Assembly (NCBI RefSeq): GCF_002368335.1
Contig: NZ_AP018288.1
Location: forward strand, 2,191,269 to 2,255,268
Direction: 5' to 3'
Origin: Nostoc sp. NIES-4103
Lineage (GTDB): Bacteria; Cyanobacteriota; Cyanobacteriia; Cyanobacteriales; Nostocaceae
DNA: 64,000 nucleotides
Part shown: positions 46,417 to 54,338 of the stretch, piece after piece
Layout: the number at the start of each line of letters is the position of its first letter
How positions within the stretch are numbered: the stretch's first letter is position 1
Made by a program: the position numbers and the translations under genes
The notes under the pieces: model-generated
Database searches by the model: none
What the model was told of the DNA's origin: nothing
What the model saw: the letters and a program-made list of their open reading frames with translations, nothing else

Positions 46417-48090
46417 TTAGCTGATAATTTCTGCTATTGGCTTCAATGCCATAATTGTTTTCACATGGTCGGCAAGCCTAATTGCTAAAGCCACAATGGT
46501 GAGTGTGGGATTAGCATAGCCTCCTGTAGGAAAAACTGAACTGCTGGCGATGAAAAGATTAGAAACGCCGTGGACTTGGCAATTTTTATCTACAACACCC
46601 TGCTTTGGATCATCATGCATACGTGTCGTTCCCATGTGATGATGTGTACCAGGATGAATTAACTTTGGTAGGTTGCCATCGCGTTCAACTTGTAATTTAC
46701 CAATTCCAGCACGAGCGATTTCTTCAGTGAGGATATCTTGTGTTCGCTTAATGTTGTGGATATCAATATCGTTCCAACGCCAGTGTAACTTAACTTGCTG
46801 ACGACCGAGGCGATCGCGATCGCTAATCAGTGTTATTCTATTGTCTGGGTCTGGTACTTGTTCTGTTTGATGAAGGGCTTCAAACTCAACAAATCGCTTT
46901 TCATGACCTCGAATATACGACCAACCGCCCCAAGCTAAACTAGGAATAAATGGTTGCTGTTTGCTAACTGCGTCATAGGCAGCAGGCAAGATATAATCAA
47001 GCCCAATCATGAGATTTGTGAAGTGTTTCAGCACATCTTTTCGAGCATCTGAATTATGTCTTAAAGCCAGCAATGCTTTCAACGAATTAATAGCTTTTAA
47101 TTGATATGGTTTAGGGATGGGAAAAAGCAATGTACTATTATTTAGTATTTGTTCGCGCCGCATCACTTCTTCAGTGAGAGTTAGCTTGCCCATTACAGGT
47201 ACATTATTTACCCGTCGTAAATCATATAAAGCTGTGCGTTTGAAAAGGTCTGAATTAACAGGGATTAATTTACCACAACCAACTAAAGGATGATCCATAA
47301 AGAATCTGCCCACCAAATCGTTTTGATTGCCTAAACCAGCTGTTTGTGTCTTGTTTGATAGCAATAATAAACGTGCGGTTTCAATCCCACCCGCTGCTAA
47401 AATTACAACTTTGGCACGAACCCAAAATTGATTACCTGATAAACAACCTACTCGTAAGCGAGTCACAGTTTTGGCTGTTTCATCAGTTTCAATTTCCATC
47501 AAGTTAGCGTTGAGATATGTAGTAATATTACTCGCTTGATTAATTTCTTCACGGTACTCATGGGTGAAGACAGCACGAGGGCCAAACTGAAACATGCTGG
47601 TGACGACATTACCAGCCAAGGGTAACCGAGGATTTTCAGCATCTTCCCAAGCCTCAGCATTATAAGCAAAAGTTCCTAGCTTACAAACTGCTTGGGCGCG
47701 ATCGTAGAATGGATCGAGGTGAGATTTTTCAAAAGGCCAGCCACTGTATGGTAGCCAGTCGCGTTTTTCAAAATCTATCTTGTCTAAAGGTACGTACCTA
47801 ACACCAATTTGATTGTTACCCAATCGAATTTTCCAAGAGTTTGCTGTACCGCCAAACTGAAAACGACGTTGTTCGTCTAGTCTGCCAAAAAGATTCCCTA
47901 CACTTTCACCTTGAGAAAGTGATTGAGTATTGTTGTCAAAATCTATTCCACCACTTTCTAAAAGACAAACTCGGAAGTCTGCAAAGGCTAATTCTCGTGC
48001 CAAAGTAATACCTGCTGGCCCAGCACCAACAATGCAAACTTCAGTTTCAATAGTTTCATCTAGAGGTAGTGTACGTGCGTCAATTAACAT
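46417..48090 (-). CDS. GMC family FAD-dependent oxidoreductase
   Basis: 557 residues. The dinucleotide-binding loop is CIVGAGPAGITLARELA (about 20), followed by VCLLESGG. A second FAD contact is VVILAAGGIETARLLL, and the C-terminal catalytic block HHMGTTRMHDDPKQGVVD ends in SSSVFPTGGYANPTLTIVAL. This is the glucose-methanol-choline oxidoreductase C-terminal domain with its His/Asn pair. No signal peptide; probably cytosolic. The substrate is not predictable; relatives oxidise sugars or alcohols. It stands alone on the minus strand, divergent from the glycosyltransferase gene with an 800-bp gap. Confidence 0.9.
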   Translation of the reverse strand: MLIDARTLPLDETIETEVCIVGAGPAGITLARELAFADFRVCLLESGGIDFDNNTQSLSQGESVGNLFGRLDEQRRFQFGGTANSWKIRLGNNQIGVRYVPLDKIDFEKRDWLPYSGWPFEKSHLDPFYDRAQAVCKLGTFAYNAEAWEDAENPRLPLAGNVVTSMFQFGPRAVFTHEYREEINQASNITTYLNANLMEIETDETAKTVTRLRVGCLSGNQFWVRAKVVILAAGGIETARLLLLSNKTQTAGLGNQNDLVGRFFMDHPLVGCGKLIPVNSDLFKRTALYDLRRVNNVPVMGKLTLTEEVMRREQILNNSTLLFPIPKPYQLKAINSLKALLALRHNSDARKDVLKHFTNLMIGLDYILPAAYDAVSKQQPFIPSLAWGGWSYIRGHEKRFVEFEALHQTEQVPDPDNRITLISDRDRLGRQQVKLHWRWNDIDIHNIKRTQDILTEEIARAGIGKLQVERDGNLPKLIHPGTHHHMGTTRMHDDPKQGVVDKNCQVHGVSNLFIASSSVFPTGGYANPTLTIVALAIRLADHVKTIMALKPIAEIIS

Positions 48091-48889
48091 TAATTACCTA
48101 TAACAATTCTCAATTATTCATGAAAAAGGATATTTGGATAATTAGTTTCCTGGCTTCCTTATTTCAATAAAAATGAATATGGCACAACTTAACTAGAATT
48201 GCCACATATCAAGAATGCTGTTTTATTATAATTCAGTAATGTATTTTTAATGACTATACATTTAGTAAAATATTTTACTTGATAATTGTTATATAAGAAA
48301 CAATTAATATATAATCCAATACCTTATAACTATAGAATTATCAATATTTGAAGGTATAGTCATTAAAAAATATTTTTGTATAGAAAATACTTGGCAGTTG
48401 TCTAAGTTGAAATTTATTAAACTAAATGAATATTAACAAAATCGATATTTATAAAAATTTCATAGATAAAATATTTGAATTTACCCTTTCTTTATAAAAA
48501 GGTCAAATAATTGCCGTTAAATTATTTTACTGAGAAAAATAATTTAAAAATTTTTCTCTAGCTATGTGCATCATCATTCCAAAAATTTCAACAAAAATAA
48601 AACAGCTTATACCATTTCTATACGAAGACGCATAGAAATAAGCCTATCGCTTGTGTTAAGCCCCCTCTGTCCCCCCTTGGCAAGGGGGATGGAAGGTTGG
48701 GAGTGCTTAAAATAATGTGCAGTTTCACTGAGAATTGGTATGAGATAAATCCTATTAGAGTTGTGAACAAAGATACTCTATTTTATGTATATCTTAGACA
48801 TCCAATTGTTCATATCCTCTTTAAGAAACCTGTAGCAGTTTTTGTTGACTCAACAAATTAATCTGTATCTGGAAGAATAAAACACTGAT
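48091..48889. other. AT-rich divergent intergenic region
   Basis: About 800 bp, strongly AT-rich, between divergent genes. The only structure seen is a common GC-rich repeat near 48660-48700 (CCCCCTTGGCAAGGGGGAT, which folds into a hairpin). No gene or RNA is recognised. Confidence 0.5.
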
Positions 48890-50005
48890 ATGTCCGTAAT
48901 TACTGCACTTGCCAATCAATATTATCTCTACATCAAACGAGGACAAAAACCGATTCCTTGGAATATATACGATCCTCATCCGCCGATTAACTTTGGCTTA
49001 ACTACTTATTTTGGTAAAGTATTTCAGTCTATAGAGAAAAGTCTGAAAGTCAGTGGTTTAATATTTTATGTAACCTGGGATGAAATTGATGAACTTCCGT
49101 CATATGGGCCAAATGTTGTTGTTTTTGTCTTAGGAGACGAGTGGTATCGCATTCCAAAATACGCTCACAAAGTGAGGGCAGTATTTAAATGTATAGGTAC
49201 ACGCCCTATCCTTGGATGTAATCCTCTCCTCAAGCCTTCTGTTCTCAATTTTTTGACATTGATTCAATTTCTGAGAATCTTAGTTGTTTGCCTACCTGGT
49301 TTCCTGAATTATCACTGGCATAACTTCAAAAGCTTGCTATCAGGAAAAAATACAATAACTCCTATCTACGATATTCCCTTGGGTTACAATAATTCCAAGG
49401 ATATGCCAATTAAGAATATTGAAGAGCGTCTCTATGATACTTATTTTTCTGGCAGCATAGTACACATACCCTACCCTTTATGGTCTTTGAAGTACTGGTT
49501 AGGAACTCCAAAAAGTCTTGCTAGAAAACTGATGATAGCAAGTGTAAATAAGTTCAAGAGAAAAAATCCAGATTTGAAAGTTGAATTATCAATCACTGGT
49601 GGTTTTCGTAATAGAACTATTGAAGATGAACGCAGCTATTGCGAAATCATGATGGATACAAAAATATGTCTGGTTCCTAGAGGCACATCTTTTGAAACAA
49701 CTCGTTTGTTTGAGGCTATGAAATATGGATGCATTGTGGTAGCAGAAGCTTTGCCCTCACGTTGGTATTTGGATGGATCGCCTATTATTCAAATTAAGGA
49801 TTGGCAAGAATTGGAAGAAATATTAAGTAATCTGCTGGGCAACGAACAACTTATGCAAGAAATGCACGAAAAGTCATTGAATTGGTGGAAGAATAAATGC
49901 TCTGAAACTATTGTTGCAGAGTACATTGTGGAACAATTATACAGCAGCGTTCCTGTTTGGAAAAAACACTCAGCAGGTGTGTCTATGACCTTGACTCCAC
50001 CCTAA
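48890..50005 (+). CDS. Exostosin-like glycosyltransferase
   Basis: 371 residues. The C-terminal half has the exostosin/GT47-like donor-site pattern: CLVPRGTSFETTRLFEAMKY followed by GCIVVAEALPSRWYLDGSP. The N-terminal half has GPNVVVFVLGDEWYRIP and YDIPLGYNN, both typical of bacterial proteins of this group. One hydrophobic stretch (about 122-142) may be peripheral to the membrane. It probably transfers a sugar to a polysaccharide or glycolipid; donor and acceptor are unknown. It is monocistronic, divergent from the GMC gene. Confidence 0.75.
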   Translation: MSVITALANQYYLYIKRGQKPIPWNIYDPHPPINFGLTTYFGKVFQSIEKSLKVSGLIFYVTWDEIDELPSYGPNVVVFVLGDEWYRIPKYAHKVRAVFKCIGTRPILGCNPLLKPSVLNFLTLIQFLRILVVCLPGFLNYHWHNFKSLLSGKNTITPIYDIPLGYNNSKDMPIKNIEERLYDTYFSGSIVHIPYPLWSLKYWLGTPKSLARKLMIASVNKFKRKNPDLKVELSITGGFRNRTIEDERSYCEIMMDTKICLVPRGTSFETTRLFEAMKYGCIVVAEALPSRWYLDGSPIIQIKDWQELEEILSNLLGNEQLMQEMHEKSLNWWKNKCSETIVAEYIVEQLYSSVPVWKKHSAGVSMTLTPP

Positions 50006-50459
50006 TACTATTTTGGATTTTAGATTTTGGATTGTGAAATTCAGTAGGGGTGGGTTTAAAAATATTATCAATATTAATGATGATCTGGGTGAACCCGCCC
50101 CTACCAGATGTCCATCTGTTCCAATCATTTTTCAAATTGGTAAAATCTAGGAGTTAAGCAAACTGTCATTAGTTATTAGCTAGTGGCGTGTCAAGACTAA
50201 ATTTGTGCATTAACGTAGACGCGTAAGCGGCTTGCCGCAGGCTACCGCAGAGGCGCAGAGAACACAGAGATATTAGAAGAAACTTATGCACTATTTTAAC
50301 CTGGTCGCGCCACTACTAATACTAATGTGCGTTTCAATTGCAAATTATCTGGTTAAGACTGTCATTAGTCCTTTATAAATACAAATGACAAAGGACAAAT
50401 GACAAAGAACAACCAGATAAAGTGATTATGCAAATTAATTGTGTTTTACCTGACAACAG
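50006..50459. repeat. Intergenic region with hairpin and MITE copy
   Basis: No gene seen. A 14-bp inverted repeat at 50044-50105 (GTAGGGGTGGGTTTA facing TGAACCCGCCCCTAC) lies just after the glycosyltransferase stop and could stall transcription. A MITE-like copy lies at 50186-50310. Confidence 0.6.
50186..50310. mobile_element. MITE-like element, copy 3 (125 bp, inverted orientation)
   Basis: The ends GCGTGTCAAGACTAAATTTG and (other strand) GCGCGACCAGGTTAAAATAG form terminal inverted repeats of the same family as 30343-30629. The body TACCGCAGAGGCGCAGAGAA is the reverse complement of copy 2. Flanks TAGTG/CACTA extend the symmetry. Confidence 0.65.
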
Positions 50460-52403
50460 TTAATTTTTAGCCTTTTTAATTGATTTGGGGCGAGAAAACT
50501 GAGAAGGCGGCTTGAAGTTGTTGACTGGTACATTTTTAATTGCCTTCTGCATAAAATCGCGCCACATGGGAGTAACCATACCTCCGCCTGTGGCACCGTG
50601 AGCTAATTGTTTGTTATCATCTCTTCCTACCCAGATGGCAGTTGTTAATTGTGGTACTGTACCAATAAACCAGATATCCTTCTCTGAAGAAGTTGTGCCG
50701 GTTTTGCCTGCGATTGGACGACCTTCTATAGCAGCACCTCTACCAGTTCCTTCTTTAACTGCCGACTGCATCACATCTAAAATTGCGGCTGATGCCCAAG
50801 GGTTAAGAACTAGTTTAGGCTTAGGAGTATTATCTAGTAAGACATTACCACTACTATCATTGACACGGGCAATGAGCGTTGGGGGCGATCGCCAGCCATA
50901 ATTAGCAAAGGTAGCATAAGCACTAGCCATTTCCAGCACAGTCACACCGATGGCACCTAATGGCAAAGAAGTTACAGGTTCCATCGGACTCATAATTCCC
51001 AAAGTACGGCAAGTTTTTATAACTTTATCCATTCCTACCGCTTTGCCAATCTTCACCGCTGGCACATTCCGAGACTGTGCTAAAGCAGTACGAATCGATA
51101 TTGCACCCTTAAAGGTATTATCATAGTTGCGTGGAGAGTACAAACCATCAATATCAGGGTAGCTGACTGGGGTATCAAGCACCGTTGTATCTGGTGTAAA
51201 CTTGCCGCTAGCAAAGGCAGTGTAATAAACAAAAGGCTTAAAAGAAGAACCTGGCTGACGCAGCGCTTGAGTTGCGCGGTTAAATTCGCTCTTTTTTGAG
51301 TCCACACCACCAACCAATGCTTTGACAAAATGAGTACGTGGGTCAATTGCTACTAAAGCCATTTGATTTTTATTTAACCCTTGCTCTTCAAGAGTTTTAT
51401 GCCATTTTTTGATAGTTTGTTCTGCTAGCATTTGCAAATCGGTGGCTACGGTAGTTTGCACCCGCATTCCACCTTTAAGTACTGCATCACGCCCAAACTT
51501 TTTAATTAATTCCTGCGACACTGCATTAGTGACATAAGGAAAGAGACTAGCTTGAAATGACTTAATTTTACCAAGTTTAATTTCTTGCCGGAGAGCATCA
51601 TCATATTCAAGCTTGCTAATCCATTGCAATTCTAGCATCCGTCCCAATACTTGCCTTTGCTTTTGTATAGCCAAATTCTTATTCACAAAAGGGCTAAATT
51701 GTTCTGGGGCCTGAATTAAACCTGCCATCATTGCTGATTCGGCTAAAGTCAAATCAACAGCCGATTTATCAAAATAAGTCTGTGCTGCTGTTTCTGCACC
51801 ATAGTTATTATGACCCCAATAAACTTGATTGAGGTACATTTCTAAAATCCGGTCTTTACTAAGAATTTGCTCTAAGCGAATTGCTAATACTGCTTCTGCT
51901 ATTTTGCGAGTAAAAGCACGTTTGCGAGATAAAAACAGATTTTTCACCAACTGCATGGTGACGGTAGAACCACCCTCATGCACACTACCTGCTGTCCAGT
52001 TAACTATCGCAGCACGTCCGATACCCCCTGGGTCAATACCGGGATGGTGGTAGAAATAACTATCTTCACTGGCTAAGACTGCTCGTTTTAAATTTGGGGA
52101 AATTTGATCTAGGGGTACATTTTTTCTGTTGGCTTCTCCATGTAAACCGACTAAAAGCTTGCCTTTGATGTCATAAATGTAAGTTGTTTCTGCTGGTGTG
52201 AAGTTCCGCATTTGTCCCACCTGGGGTAAATTACGGAAACTAATAGCTAAACCAACCAGTCCTCCAGCGACAACAGAAGTTGTCAACATAGCGATTGTTA
52301 AGAGAGTACCACCAGTGATTTGTCCTACTTGTCTCCAAAACTCGAAATTAGGTGAAGTCTGGATTTGTGGTTGCTGTTGTTCAAAAGTTTCTGATGAGGA
52401 CAC
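50460..52403 (-). CDS. Class A penicillin-binding protein (PBP1A-type transglycosylase/transpeptidase)
   Basis: 647 residues from a GTG start. A membrane anchor (about 29-55) is followed by the GT51 transglycosylase domain with catalytic E113 in ASEDSYFYHH, then GGSTVTMQLVKNLFL and LEMYLNQVYWG. The transpeptidase domain has SSFK (RQPGSSFKPF), SRN and KTGTTSSEKD. It polymerises and cross-links peptidoglycan on the periplasmic side. Length and motif order are normal, and the short Pro/Lys-rich C-terminal tail is typical. Several class A PBPs are usual in filamentous cyanobacteria; which paralogue this is cannot be told. Confidence 0.95.
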   Translation of the reverse strand: MSSSETFEQQQPQIQTSPNFEFWRQVGQITGGTLLTIAMLTTSVVAGGLVGLAISFRNLPQVGQMRNFTPAETTYIYDIKGKLLVGLHGEANRKNVPLDQISPNLKRAVLASEDSYFYHHPGIDPGGIGRAAIVNWTAGSVHEGGSTVTMQLVKNLFLSRKRAFTRKIAEAVLAIRLEQILSKDRILEMYLNQVYWGHNNYGAETAAQTYFDKSAVDLTLAESAMMAGLIQAPEQFSPFVNKNLAIQKQRQVLGRMLELQWISKLEYDDALRQEIKLGKIKSFQASLFPYVTNAVSQELIKKFGRDAVLKGGMRVQTTVATDLQMLAEQTIKKWHKTLEEQGLNKNQMALVAIDPRTHFVKALVGGVDSKKSEFNRATQALRQPGSSFKPFVYYTAFASGKFTPDTTVLDTPVSYPDIDGLYSPRNYDNTFKGAISIRTALAQSRNVPAVKIGKAVGMDKVIKTCRTLGIMSPMEPVTSLPLGAIGVTVLEMASAYATFANYGWRSPPTLIARVNDSSGNVLLDNTPKPKLVLNPWASAAILDVMQSAVKEGTGRGAAIEGRPIAGKTGTTSSEKDIWFIGTVPQLTTAIWVGRDDNKQLAHGATGGGMVTPMWRDFMQKAIKNVPVNNFKPPSQFSRPKSIKKAKN

Positions 52404-52630
52404 GGTAATTGCACTTCCTTACTTGTAAATACAACTACAATTTATTTAGCGAAACTGATGAAGTAATTTTTGGCGACTGTAGCCTGATAGTTGCCAAAGT
52501 AAATAAATTACTTGTCAAATACTCTGCTAACTTTGAGTAGAGTGTAGAAGATAACTACCTATTGTGATGAGTCCTCAAATATTACCCTCTGACTAAAGTT
52601 AGAAAAGATCAAGTCAAAGGTTAGGGATTT

Positions 52631-52819
52631 AGGACTTACGCAAGTGTCATATTTTTTTCATGTGGATCGTCAAAAGGAGCCAGTCGTGTGGGCGGGTTTC
52701 CCGACTTGAACGAACTGGCGTTCAATAGTCAATAGTCCAAGAAAGCTAATTTTTTGACTCTGGACTGTTAACTGTTGACTGCCATGACAGAAAATATGTG
52801 TGCCAGTTGCGTAAGTCCT
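52631..52819. mobile_element. 189-bp terminal-inverted-repeat element
   Basis: A perfect 13-bp inverted repeat (AGGACTTACGCAA / TTGCGTAAGTCCT) extends to 19 bp with two mismatches. The body has the dispersed GGAGCCAGT...ACTGGCGTTC repeat, also present near 63280. It cannot encode a transposase, so it is probably non-autonomous. Confidence 0.65.
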
Positions 52820-52879
52820 GGAATTAACTGAACTGTCAGGACTTATCGTTAATTTCCTCACTTTGAGGAAAGAAAAATC

Positions 52880-52999
52880 TCAGGCAACTTTCTGTAAAGC
52901 GGGGTCATCATCCCAGCATTCTTGCAAAAACTCAAAGCCTGGATTTTCCTGAAATATTCCTGCCATGTTGAGTTTCTCTATCCTAGCGATCGCACTCAT
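52880..52999 (-). CDS. Putative 39-residue peptide downstream of radical SAM gene
   Basis: An in-frame run from ATG (52999) to TGA, with a second ATG 11 codons in (52966). The C-terminal part reads NPGFEFLQECWDDDPALQKV: one Cys, one Trp, three consecutive Asp, no hydrophobic signal. GAGG lies about 10 bases before the first ATG; the first eight codons include a HIP1 octamer. The gene is 100 bp downstream of the radical SAM gene on the same strand. I do not recognise the family. It may be a small regulatory or structural peptide, a substrate of the radical SAM enzyme, or chance. Codon use and a sensible peptide composition favour coding modestly. Confidence 0.4.
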   Translation of the reverse strand: MSAIARIEKLNMAGIFQENPGFEFLQECWDDDPALQKVA

Positions 53000-53099
53000 G
53001 CAACCACTGCCTCAGCTACCCTACAGCAGGACACCGATGGTAATGGTGTTCTGCTGTGGTTACCTAAGCACAGCAAGCGTTTCGCACCTCAAAAACAAA

Positions 53100-54149
53100 T
53101 CAGCTTGGCATAGCCATCTGTAAAATCTGATTTTTATTACCTACACGTCTATGGATTTCTGGTAGAAGTTTAATTCCTTCATCCAAGTTAATAAATCCAT
53201 TTAAAATGTAGAAAATGTATACAGATGTCAGCCAATTAGTAAATTCTTGCTTAGAGCCAAGATGTCGTTTCATATTCAGCATTAACCAAGAGAAATGCGC
53301 CCAAAGATCATAGCAATTCGAGCAGTCTCGATCTTCACCAACACAGCAGCGACGGGTTGAAATTAAATCTGGATTGTAAGCTCTAAAGTGTGAATTAAAG
53401 GGATTACCATTTTTTACACGTTCTCTATTTTTTTCATTATCAAATGTTATGCTGCCACAAACTTCATAGCCCCACTTTTGATCATACATTTGACCAGCGG
53501 TAATTACCTCTATCATGTAAGATGTAGCCAAAATTTTATCTGGGTAGCGATCAATCATTCGATTAAGTTCATCACGTACCTCATCAAAACCACGGTGATG
53601 ATCCACATCAGCGCCAACTGAAGTAATATCACCATAAAAATTAGGTACCACAAAATTACCGTTGGCAACACATTGCTCCACTACACTTTCAATTTCTTGA
53701 GCATTACCAGGAGTAGTAGTGTAATACCAGCCAGCACGTGGATCTTTTTTATAGTTTTCCAGGCCTTTTGCAAAAACATCTGTTTTGCCATTTCCTCTCA
53801 ATCGCTTGTCAGTTTCATGATCGCCCCAAACGGAAACAGCAATAGTTAATTTTTCAAAACCATCAAAAGGTATTTTGTTGACACCATTAGTAACAACAGT
53901 AGTGAAGAAATTATTTTGTAATTTTTTTAGGCGGTGTAACATTAGGCTAGGTTCACCTCCTATTACTGTTACAAAATTTGTACCTCGCGCTTTCTCTCGT
54001 TCAATAAATGCGTCAAATTCTGCTTCATTTTGGGGTGCTTTATTTTTATCCATATCCTCTGCAAAAAAGTAGCATCCCCGACATCTTAGATTGCATATAT
54101 GAGTAATATCTAAGGATATAGATTTAATAGAGCCTGCTTTTTTATCAAA
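53100..54149 (-). CDS. Radical SAM protein, 5' end lost or altered
   Basis: From the first ATG (54053) the frame gives 317 residues, but coding continues upstream in frame. The 4Fe-4S motif CNLRCRGC is encoded at 54095-54072, followed by YFFAEDMDK. The frame then meets a TGA at 54158-54156 with no ATG, GTG or TTG between, only ATT and CTG. GGEP (near IGGEPSLML) is the usual SAM-binding motif. A C-terminal cysteine cluster (RRCCVGEDRDCSNCYDLW) suggests an auxiliary Fe-S site as in SPASM/twitch enzymes. The gene follows a PEP synthase-like gene on the same strand. An inverted-repeat element fills the 190 bp between them and probably removed the original start. It is either a pseudogene or begins at a rare codon. 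The substrate is unknown. Confidence 0.72.
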   Translation of the reverse strand, partial: FDKKAGSIKSISLDITHICNLRCRGCYFFAEDMDKNKAPQNEAEFDAFIEREKARGTNFVTVIGGEPSLMLHRLKKLQNNFFTTVVTNGVNKIPFDGFEKLTIAVSVWGDHETDKRLRGNGKTDVFAKGLENYKKDPRAGWYYTTTPGNAQEIESVVEQCVANGNFVVPNFYGDITSVGADVDHHRGFDEVRDELNRMIDRYPDKILATSYMIEVITAGQMYDQKWGYEVCGSITFDNEKNRERVKNGNPFNSHFRAYNPDLISTRRCCVGEDRDCSNCYDLWAHFSWLMLNMKRHLGSKQEFTNWLTSVYIFYILNGFINLDEGIKLLPEIHRRVGNKNQILQMAMPS

Positions 54150-54150
54150 C

Positions 54151-54327
54151 AGAATTCAGGAGTCAGGAGTCAGAATTCAGTTGGGTATTCTGTACGAGTG
54201 GCGGATGAAAAGGGCGCGTTTTTGCACCCCCACTAAATCGAAGATGAGCGTGGTCAACAAGATAGTGGTGGGTCTGAATCCCCCACGAAGAGCGTTCTGA
54301 CTCCTGAATTCAGCTATTCTGAATTCT
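54151..54327. mobile_element. Inverted-repeat element between ppsA-like and radical SAM genes (177 bp)
   Basis: Left end AGAATTCAGGAGTCAGGAGT and right end TTCTGACTCCTGAATTCAGC with TTCTGAATTC carry inverted copies of GAATTCAGGAGTCAG. The element begins at the point where the radical SAM reading frame loses its start and ends about 12 bp from the stop codon of the upstream gene. Confidence 0.65.
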
Positions 54328-54338
54328 TCTTCAATCGA

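Larger units (their letters stand above)
52404..53099. other. Intergenic region with inverted-repeat element and a short ORF
   Basis: 696 bp. It contains the 189-bp element at 52631-52819 and a 39-codon minus-strand ORF at 52880-52999. The first 220 bp hold the promoter side of the PBP gene and are AT-rich without visible structure. Confidence 0.5.

Noticed and set aside
52922..53113. 63-codon plus-strand ORF opposite the small peptide ORF
   Set aside because: It runs antisense over the better-supported peptide and into the radical SAM 3' end, without a ribosome-binding site or recognisable composition.
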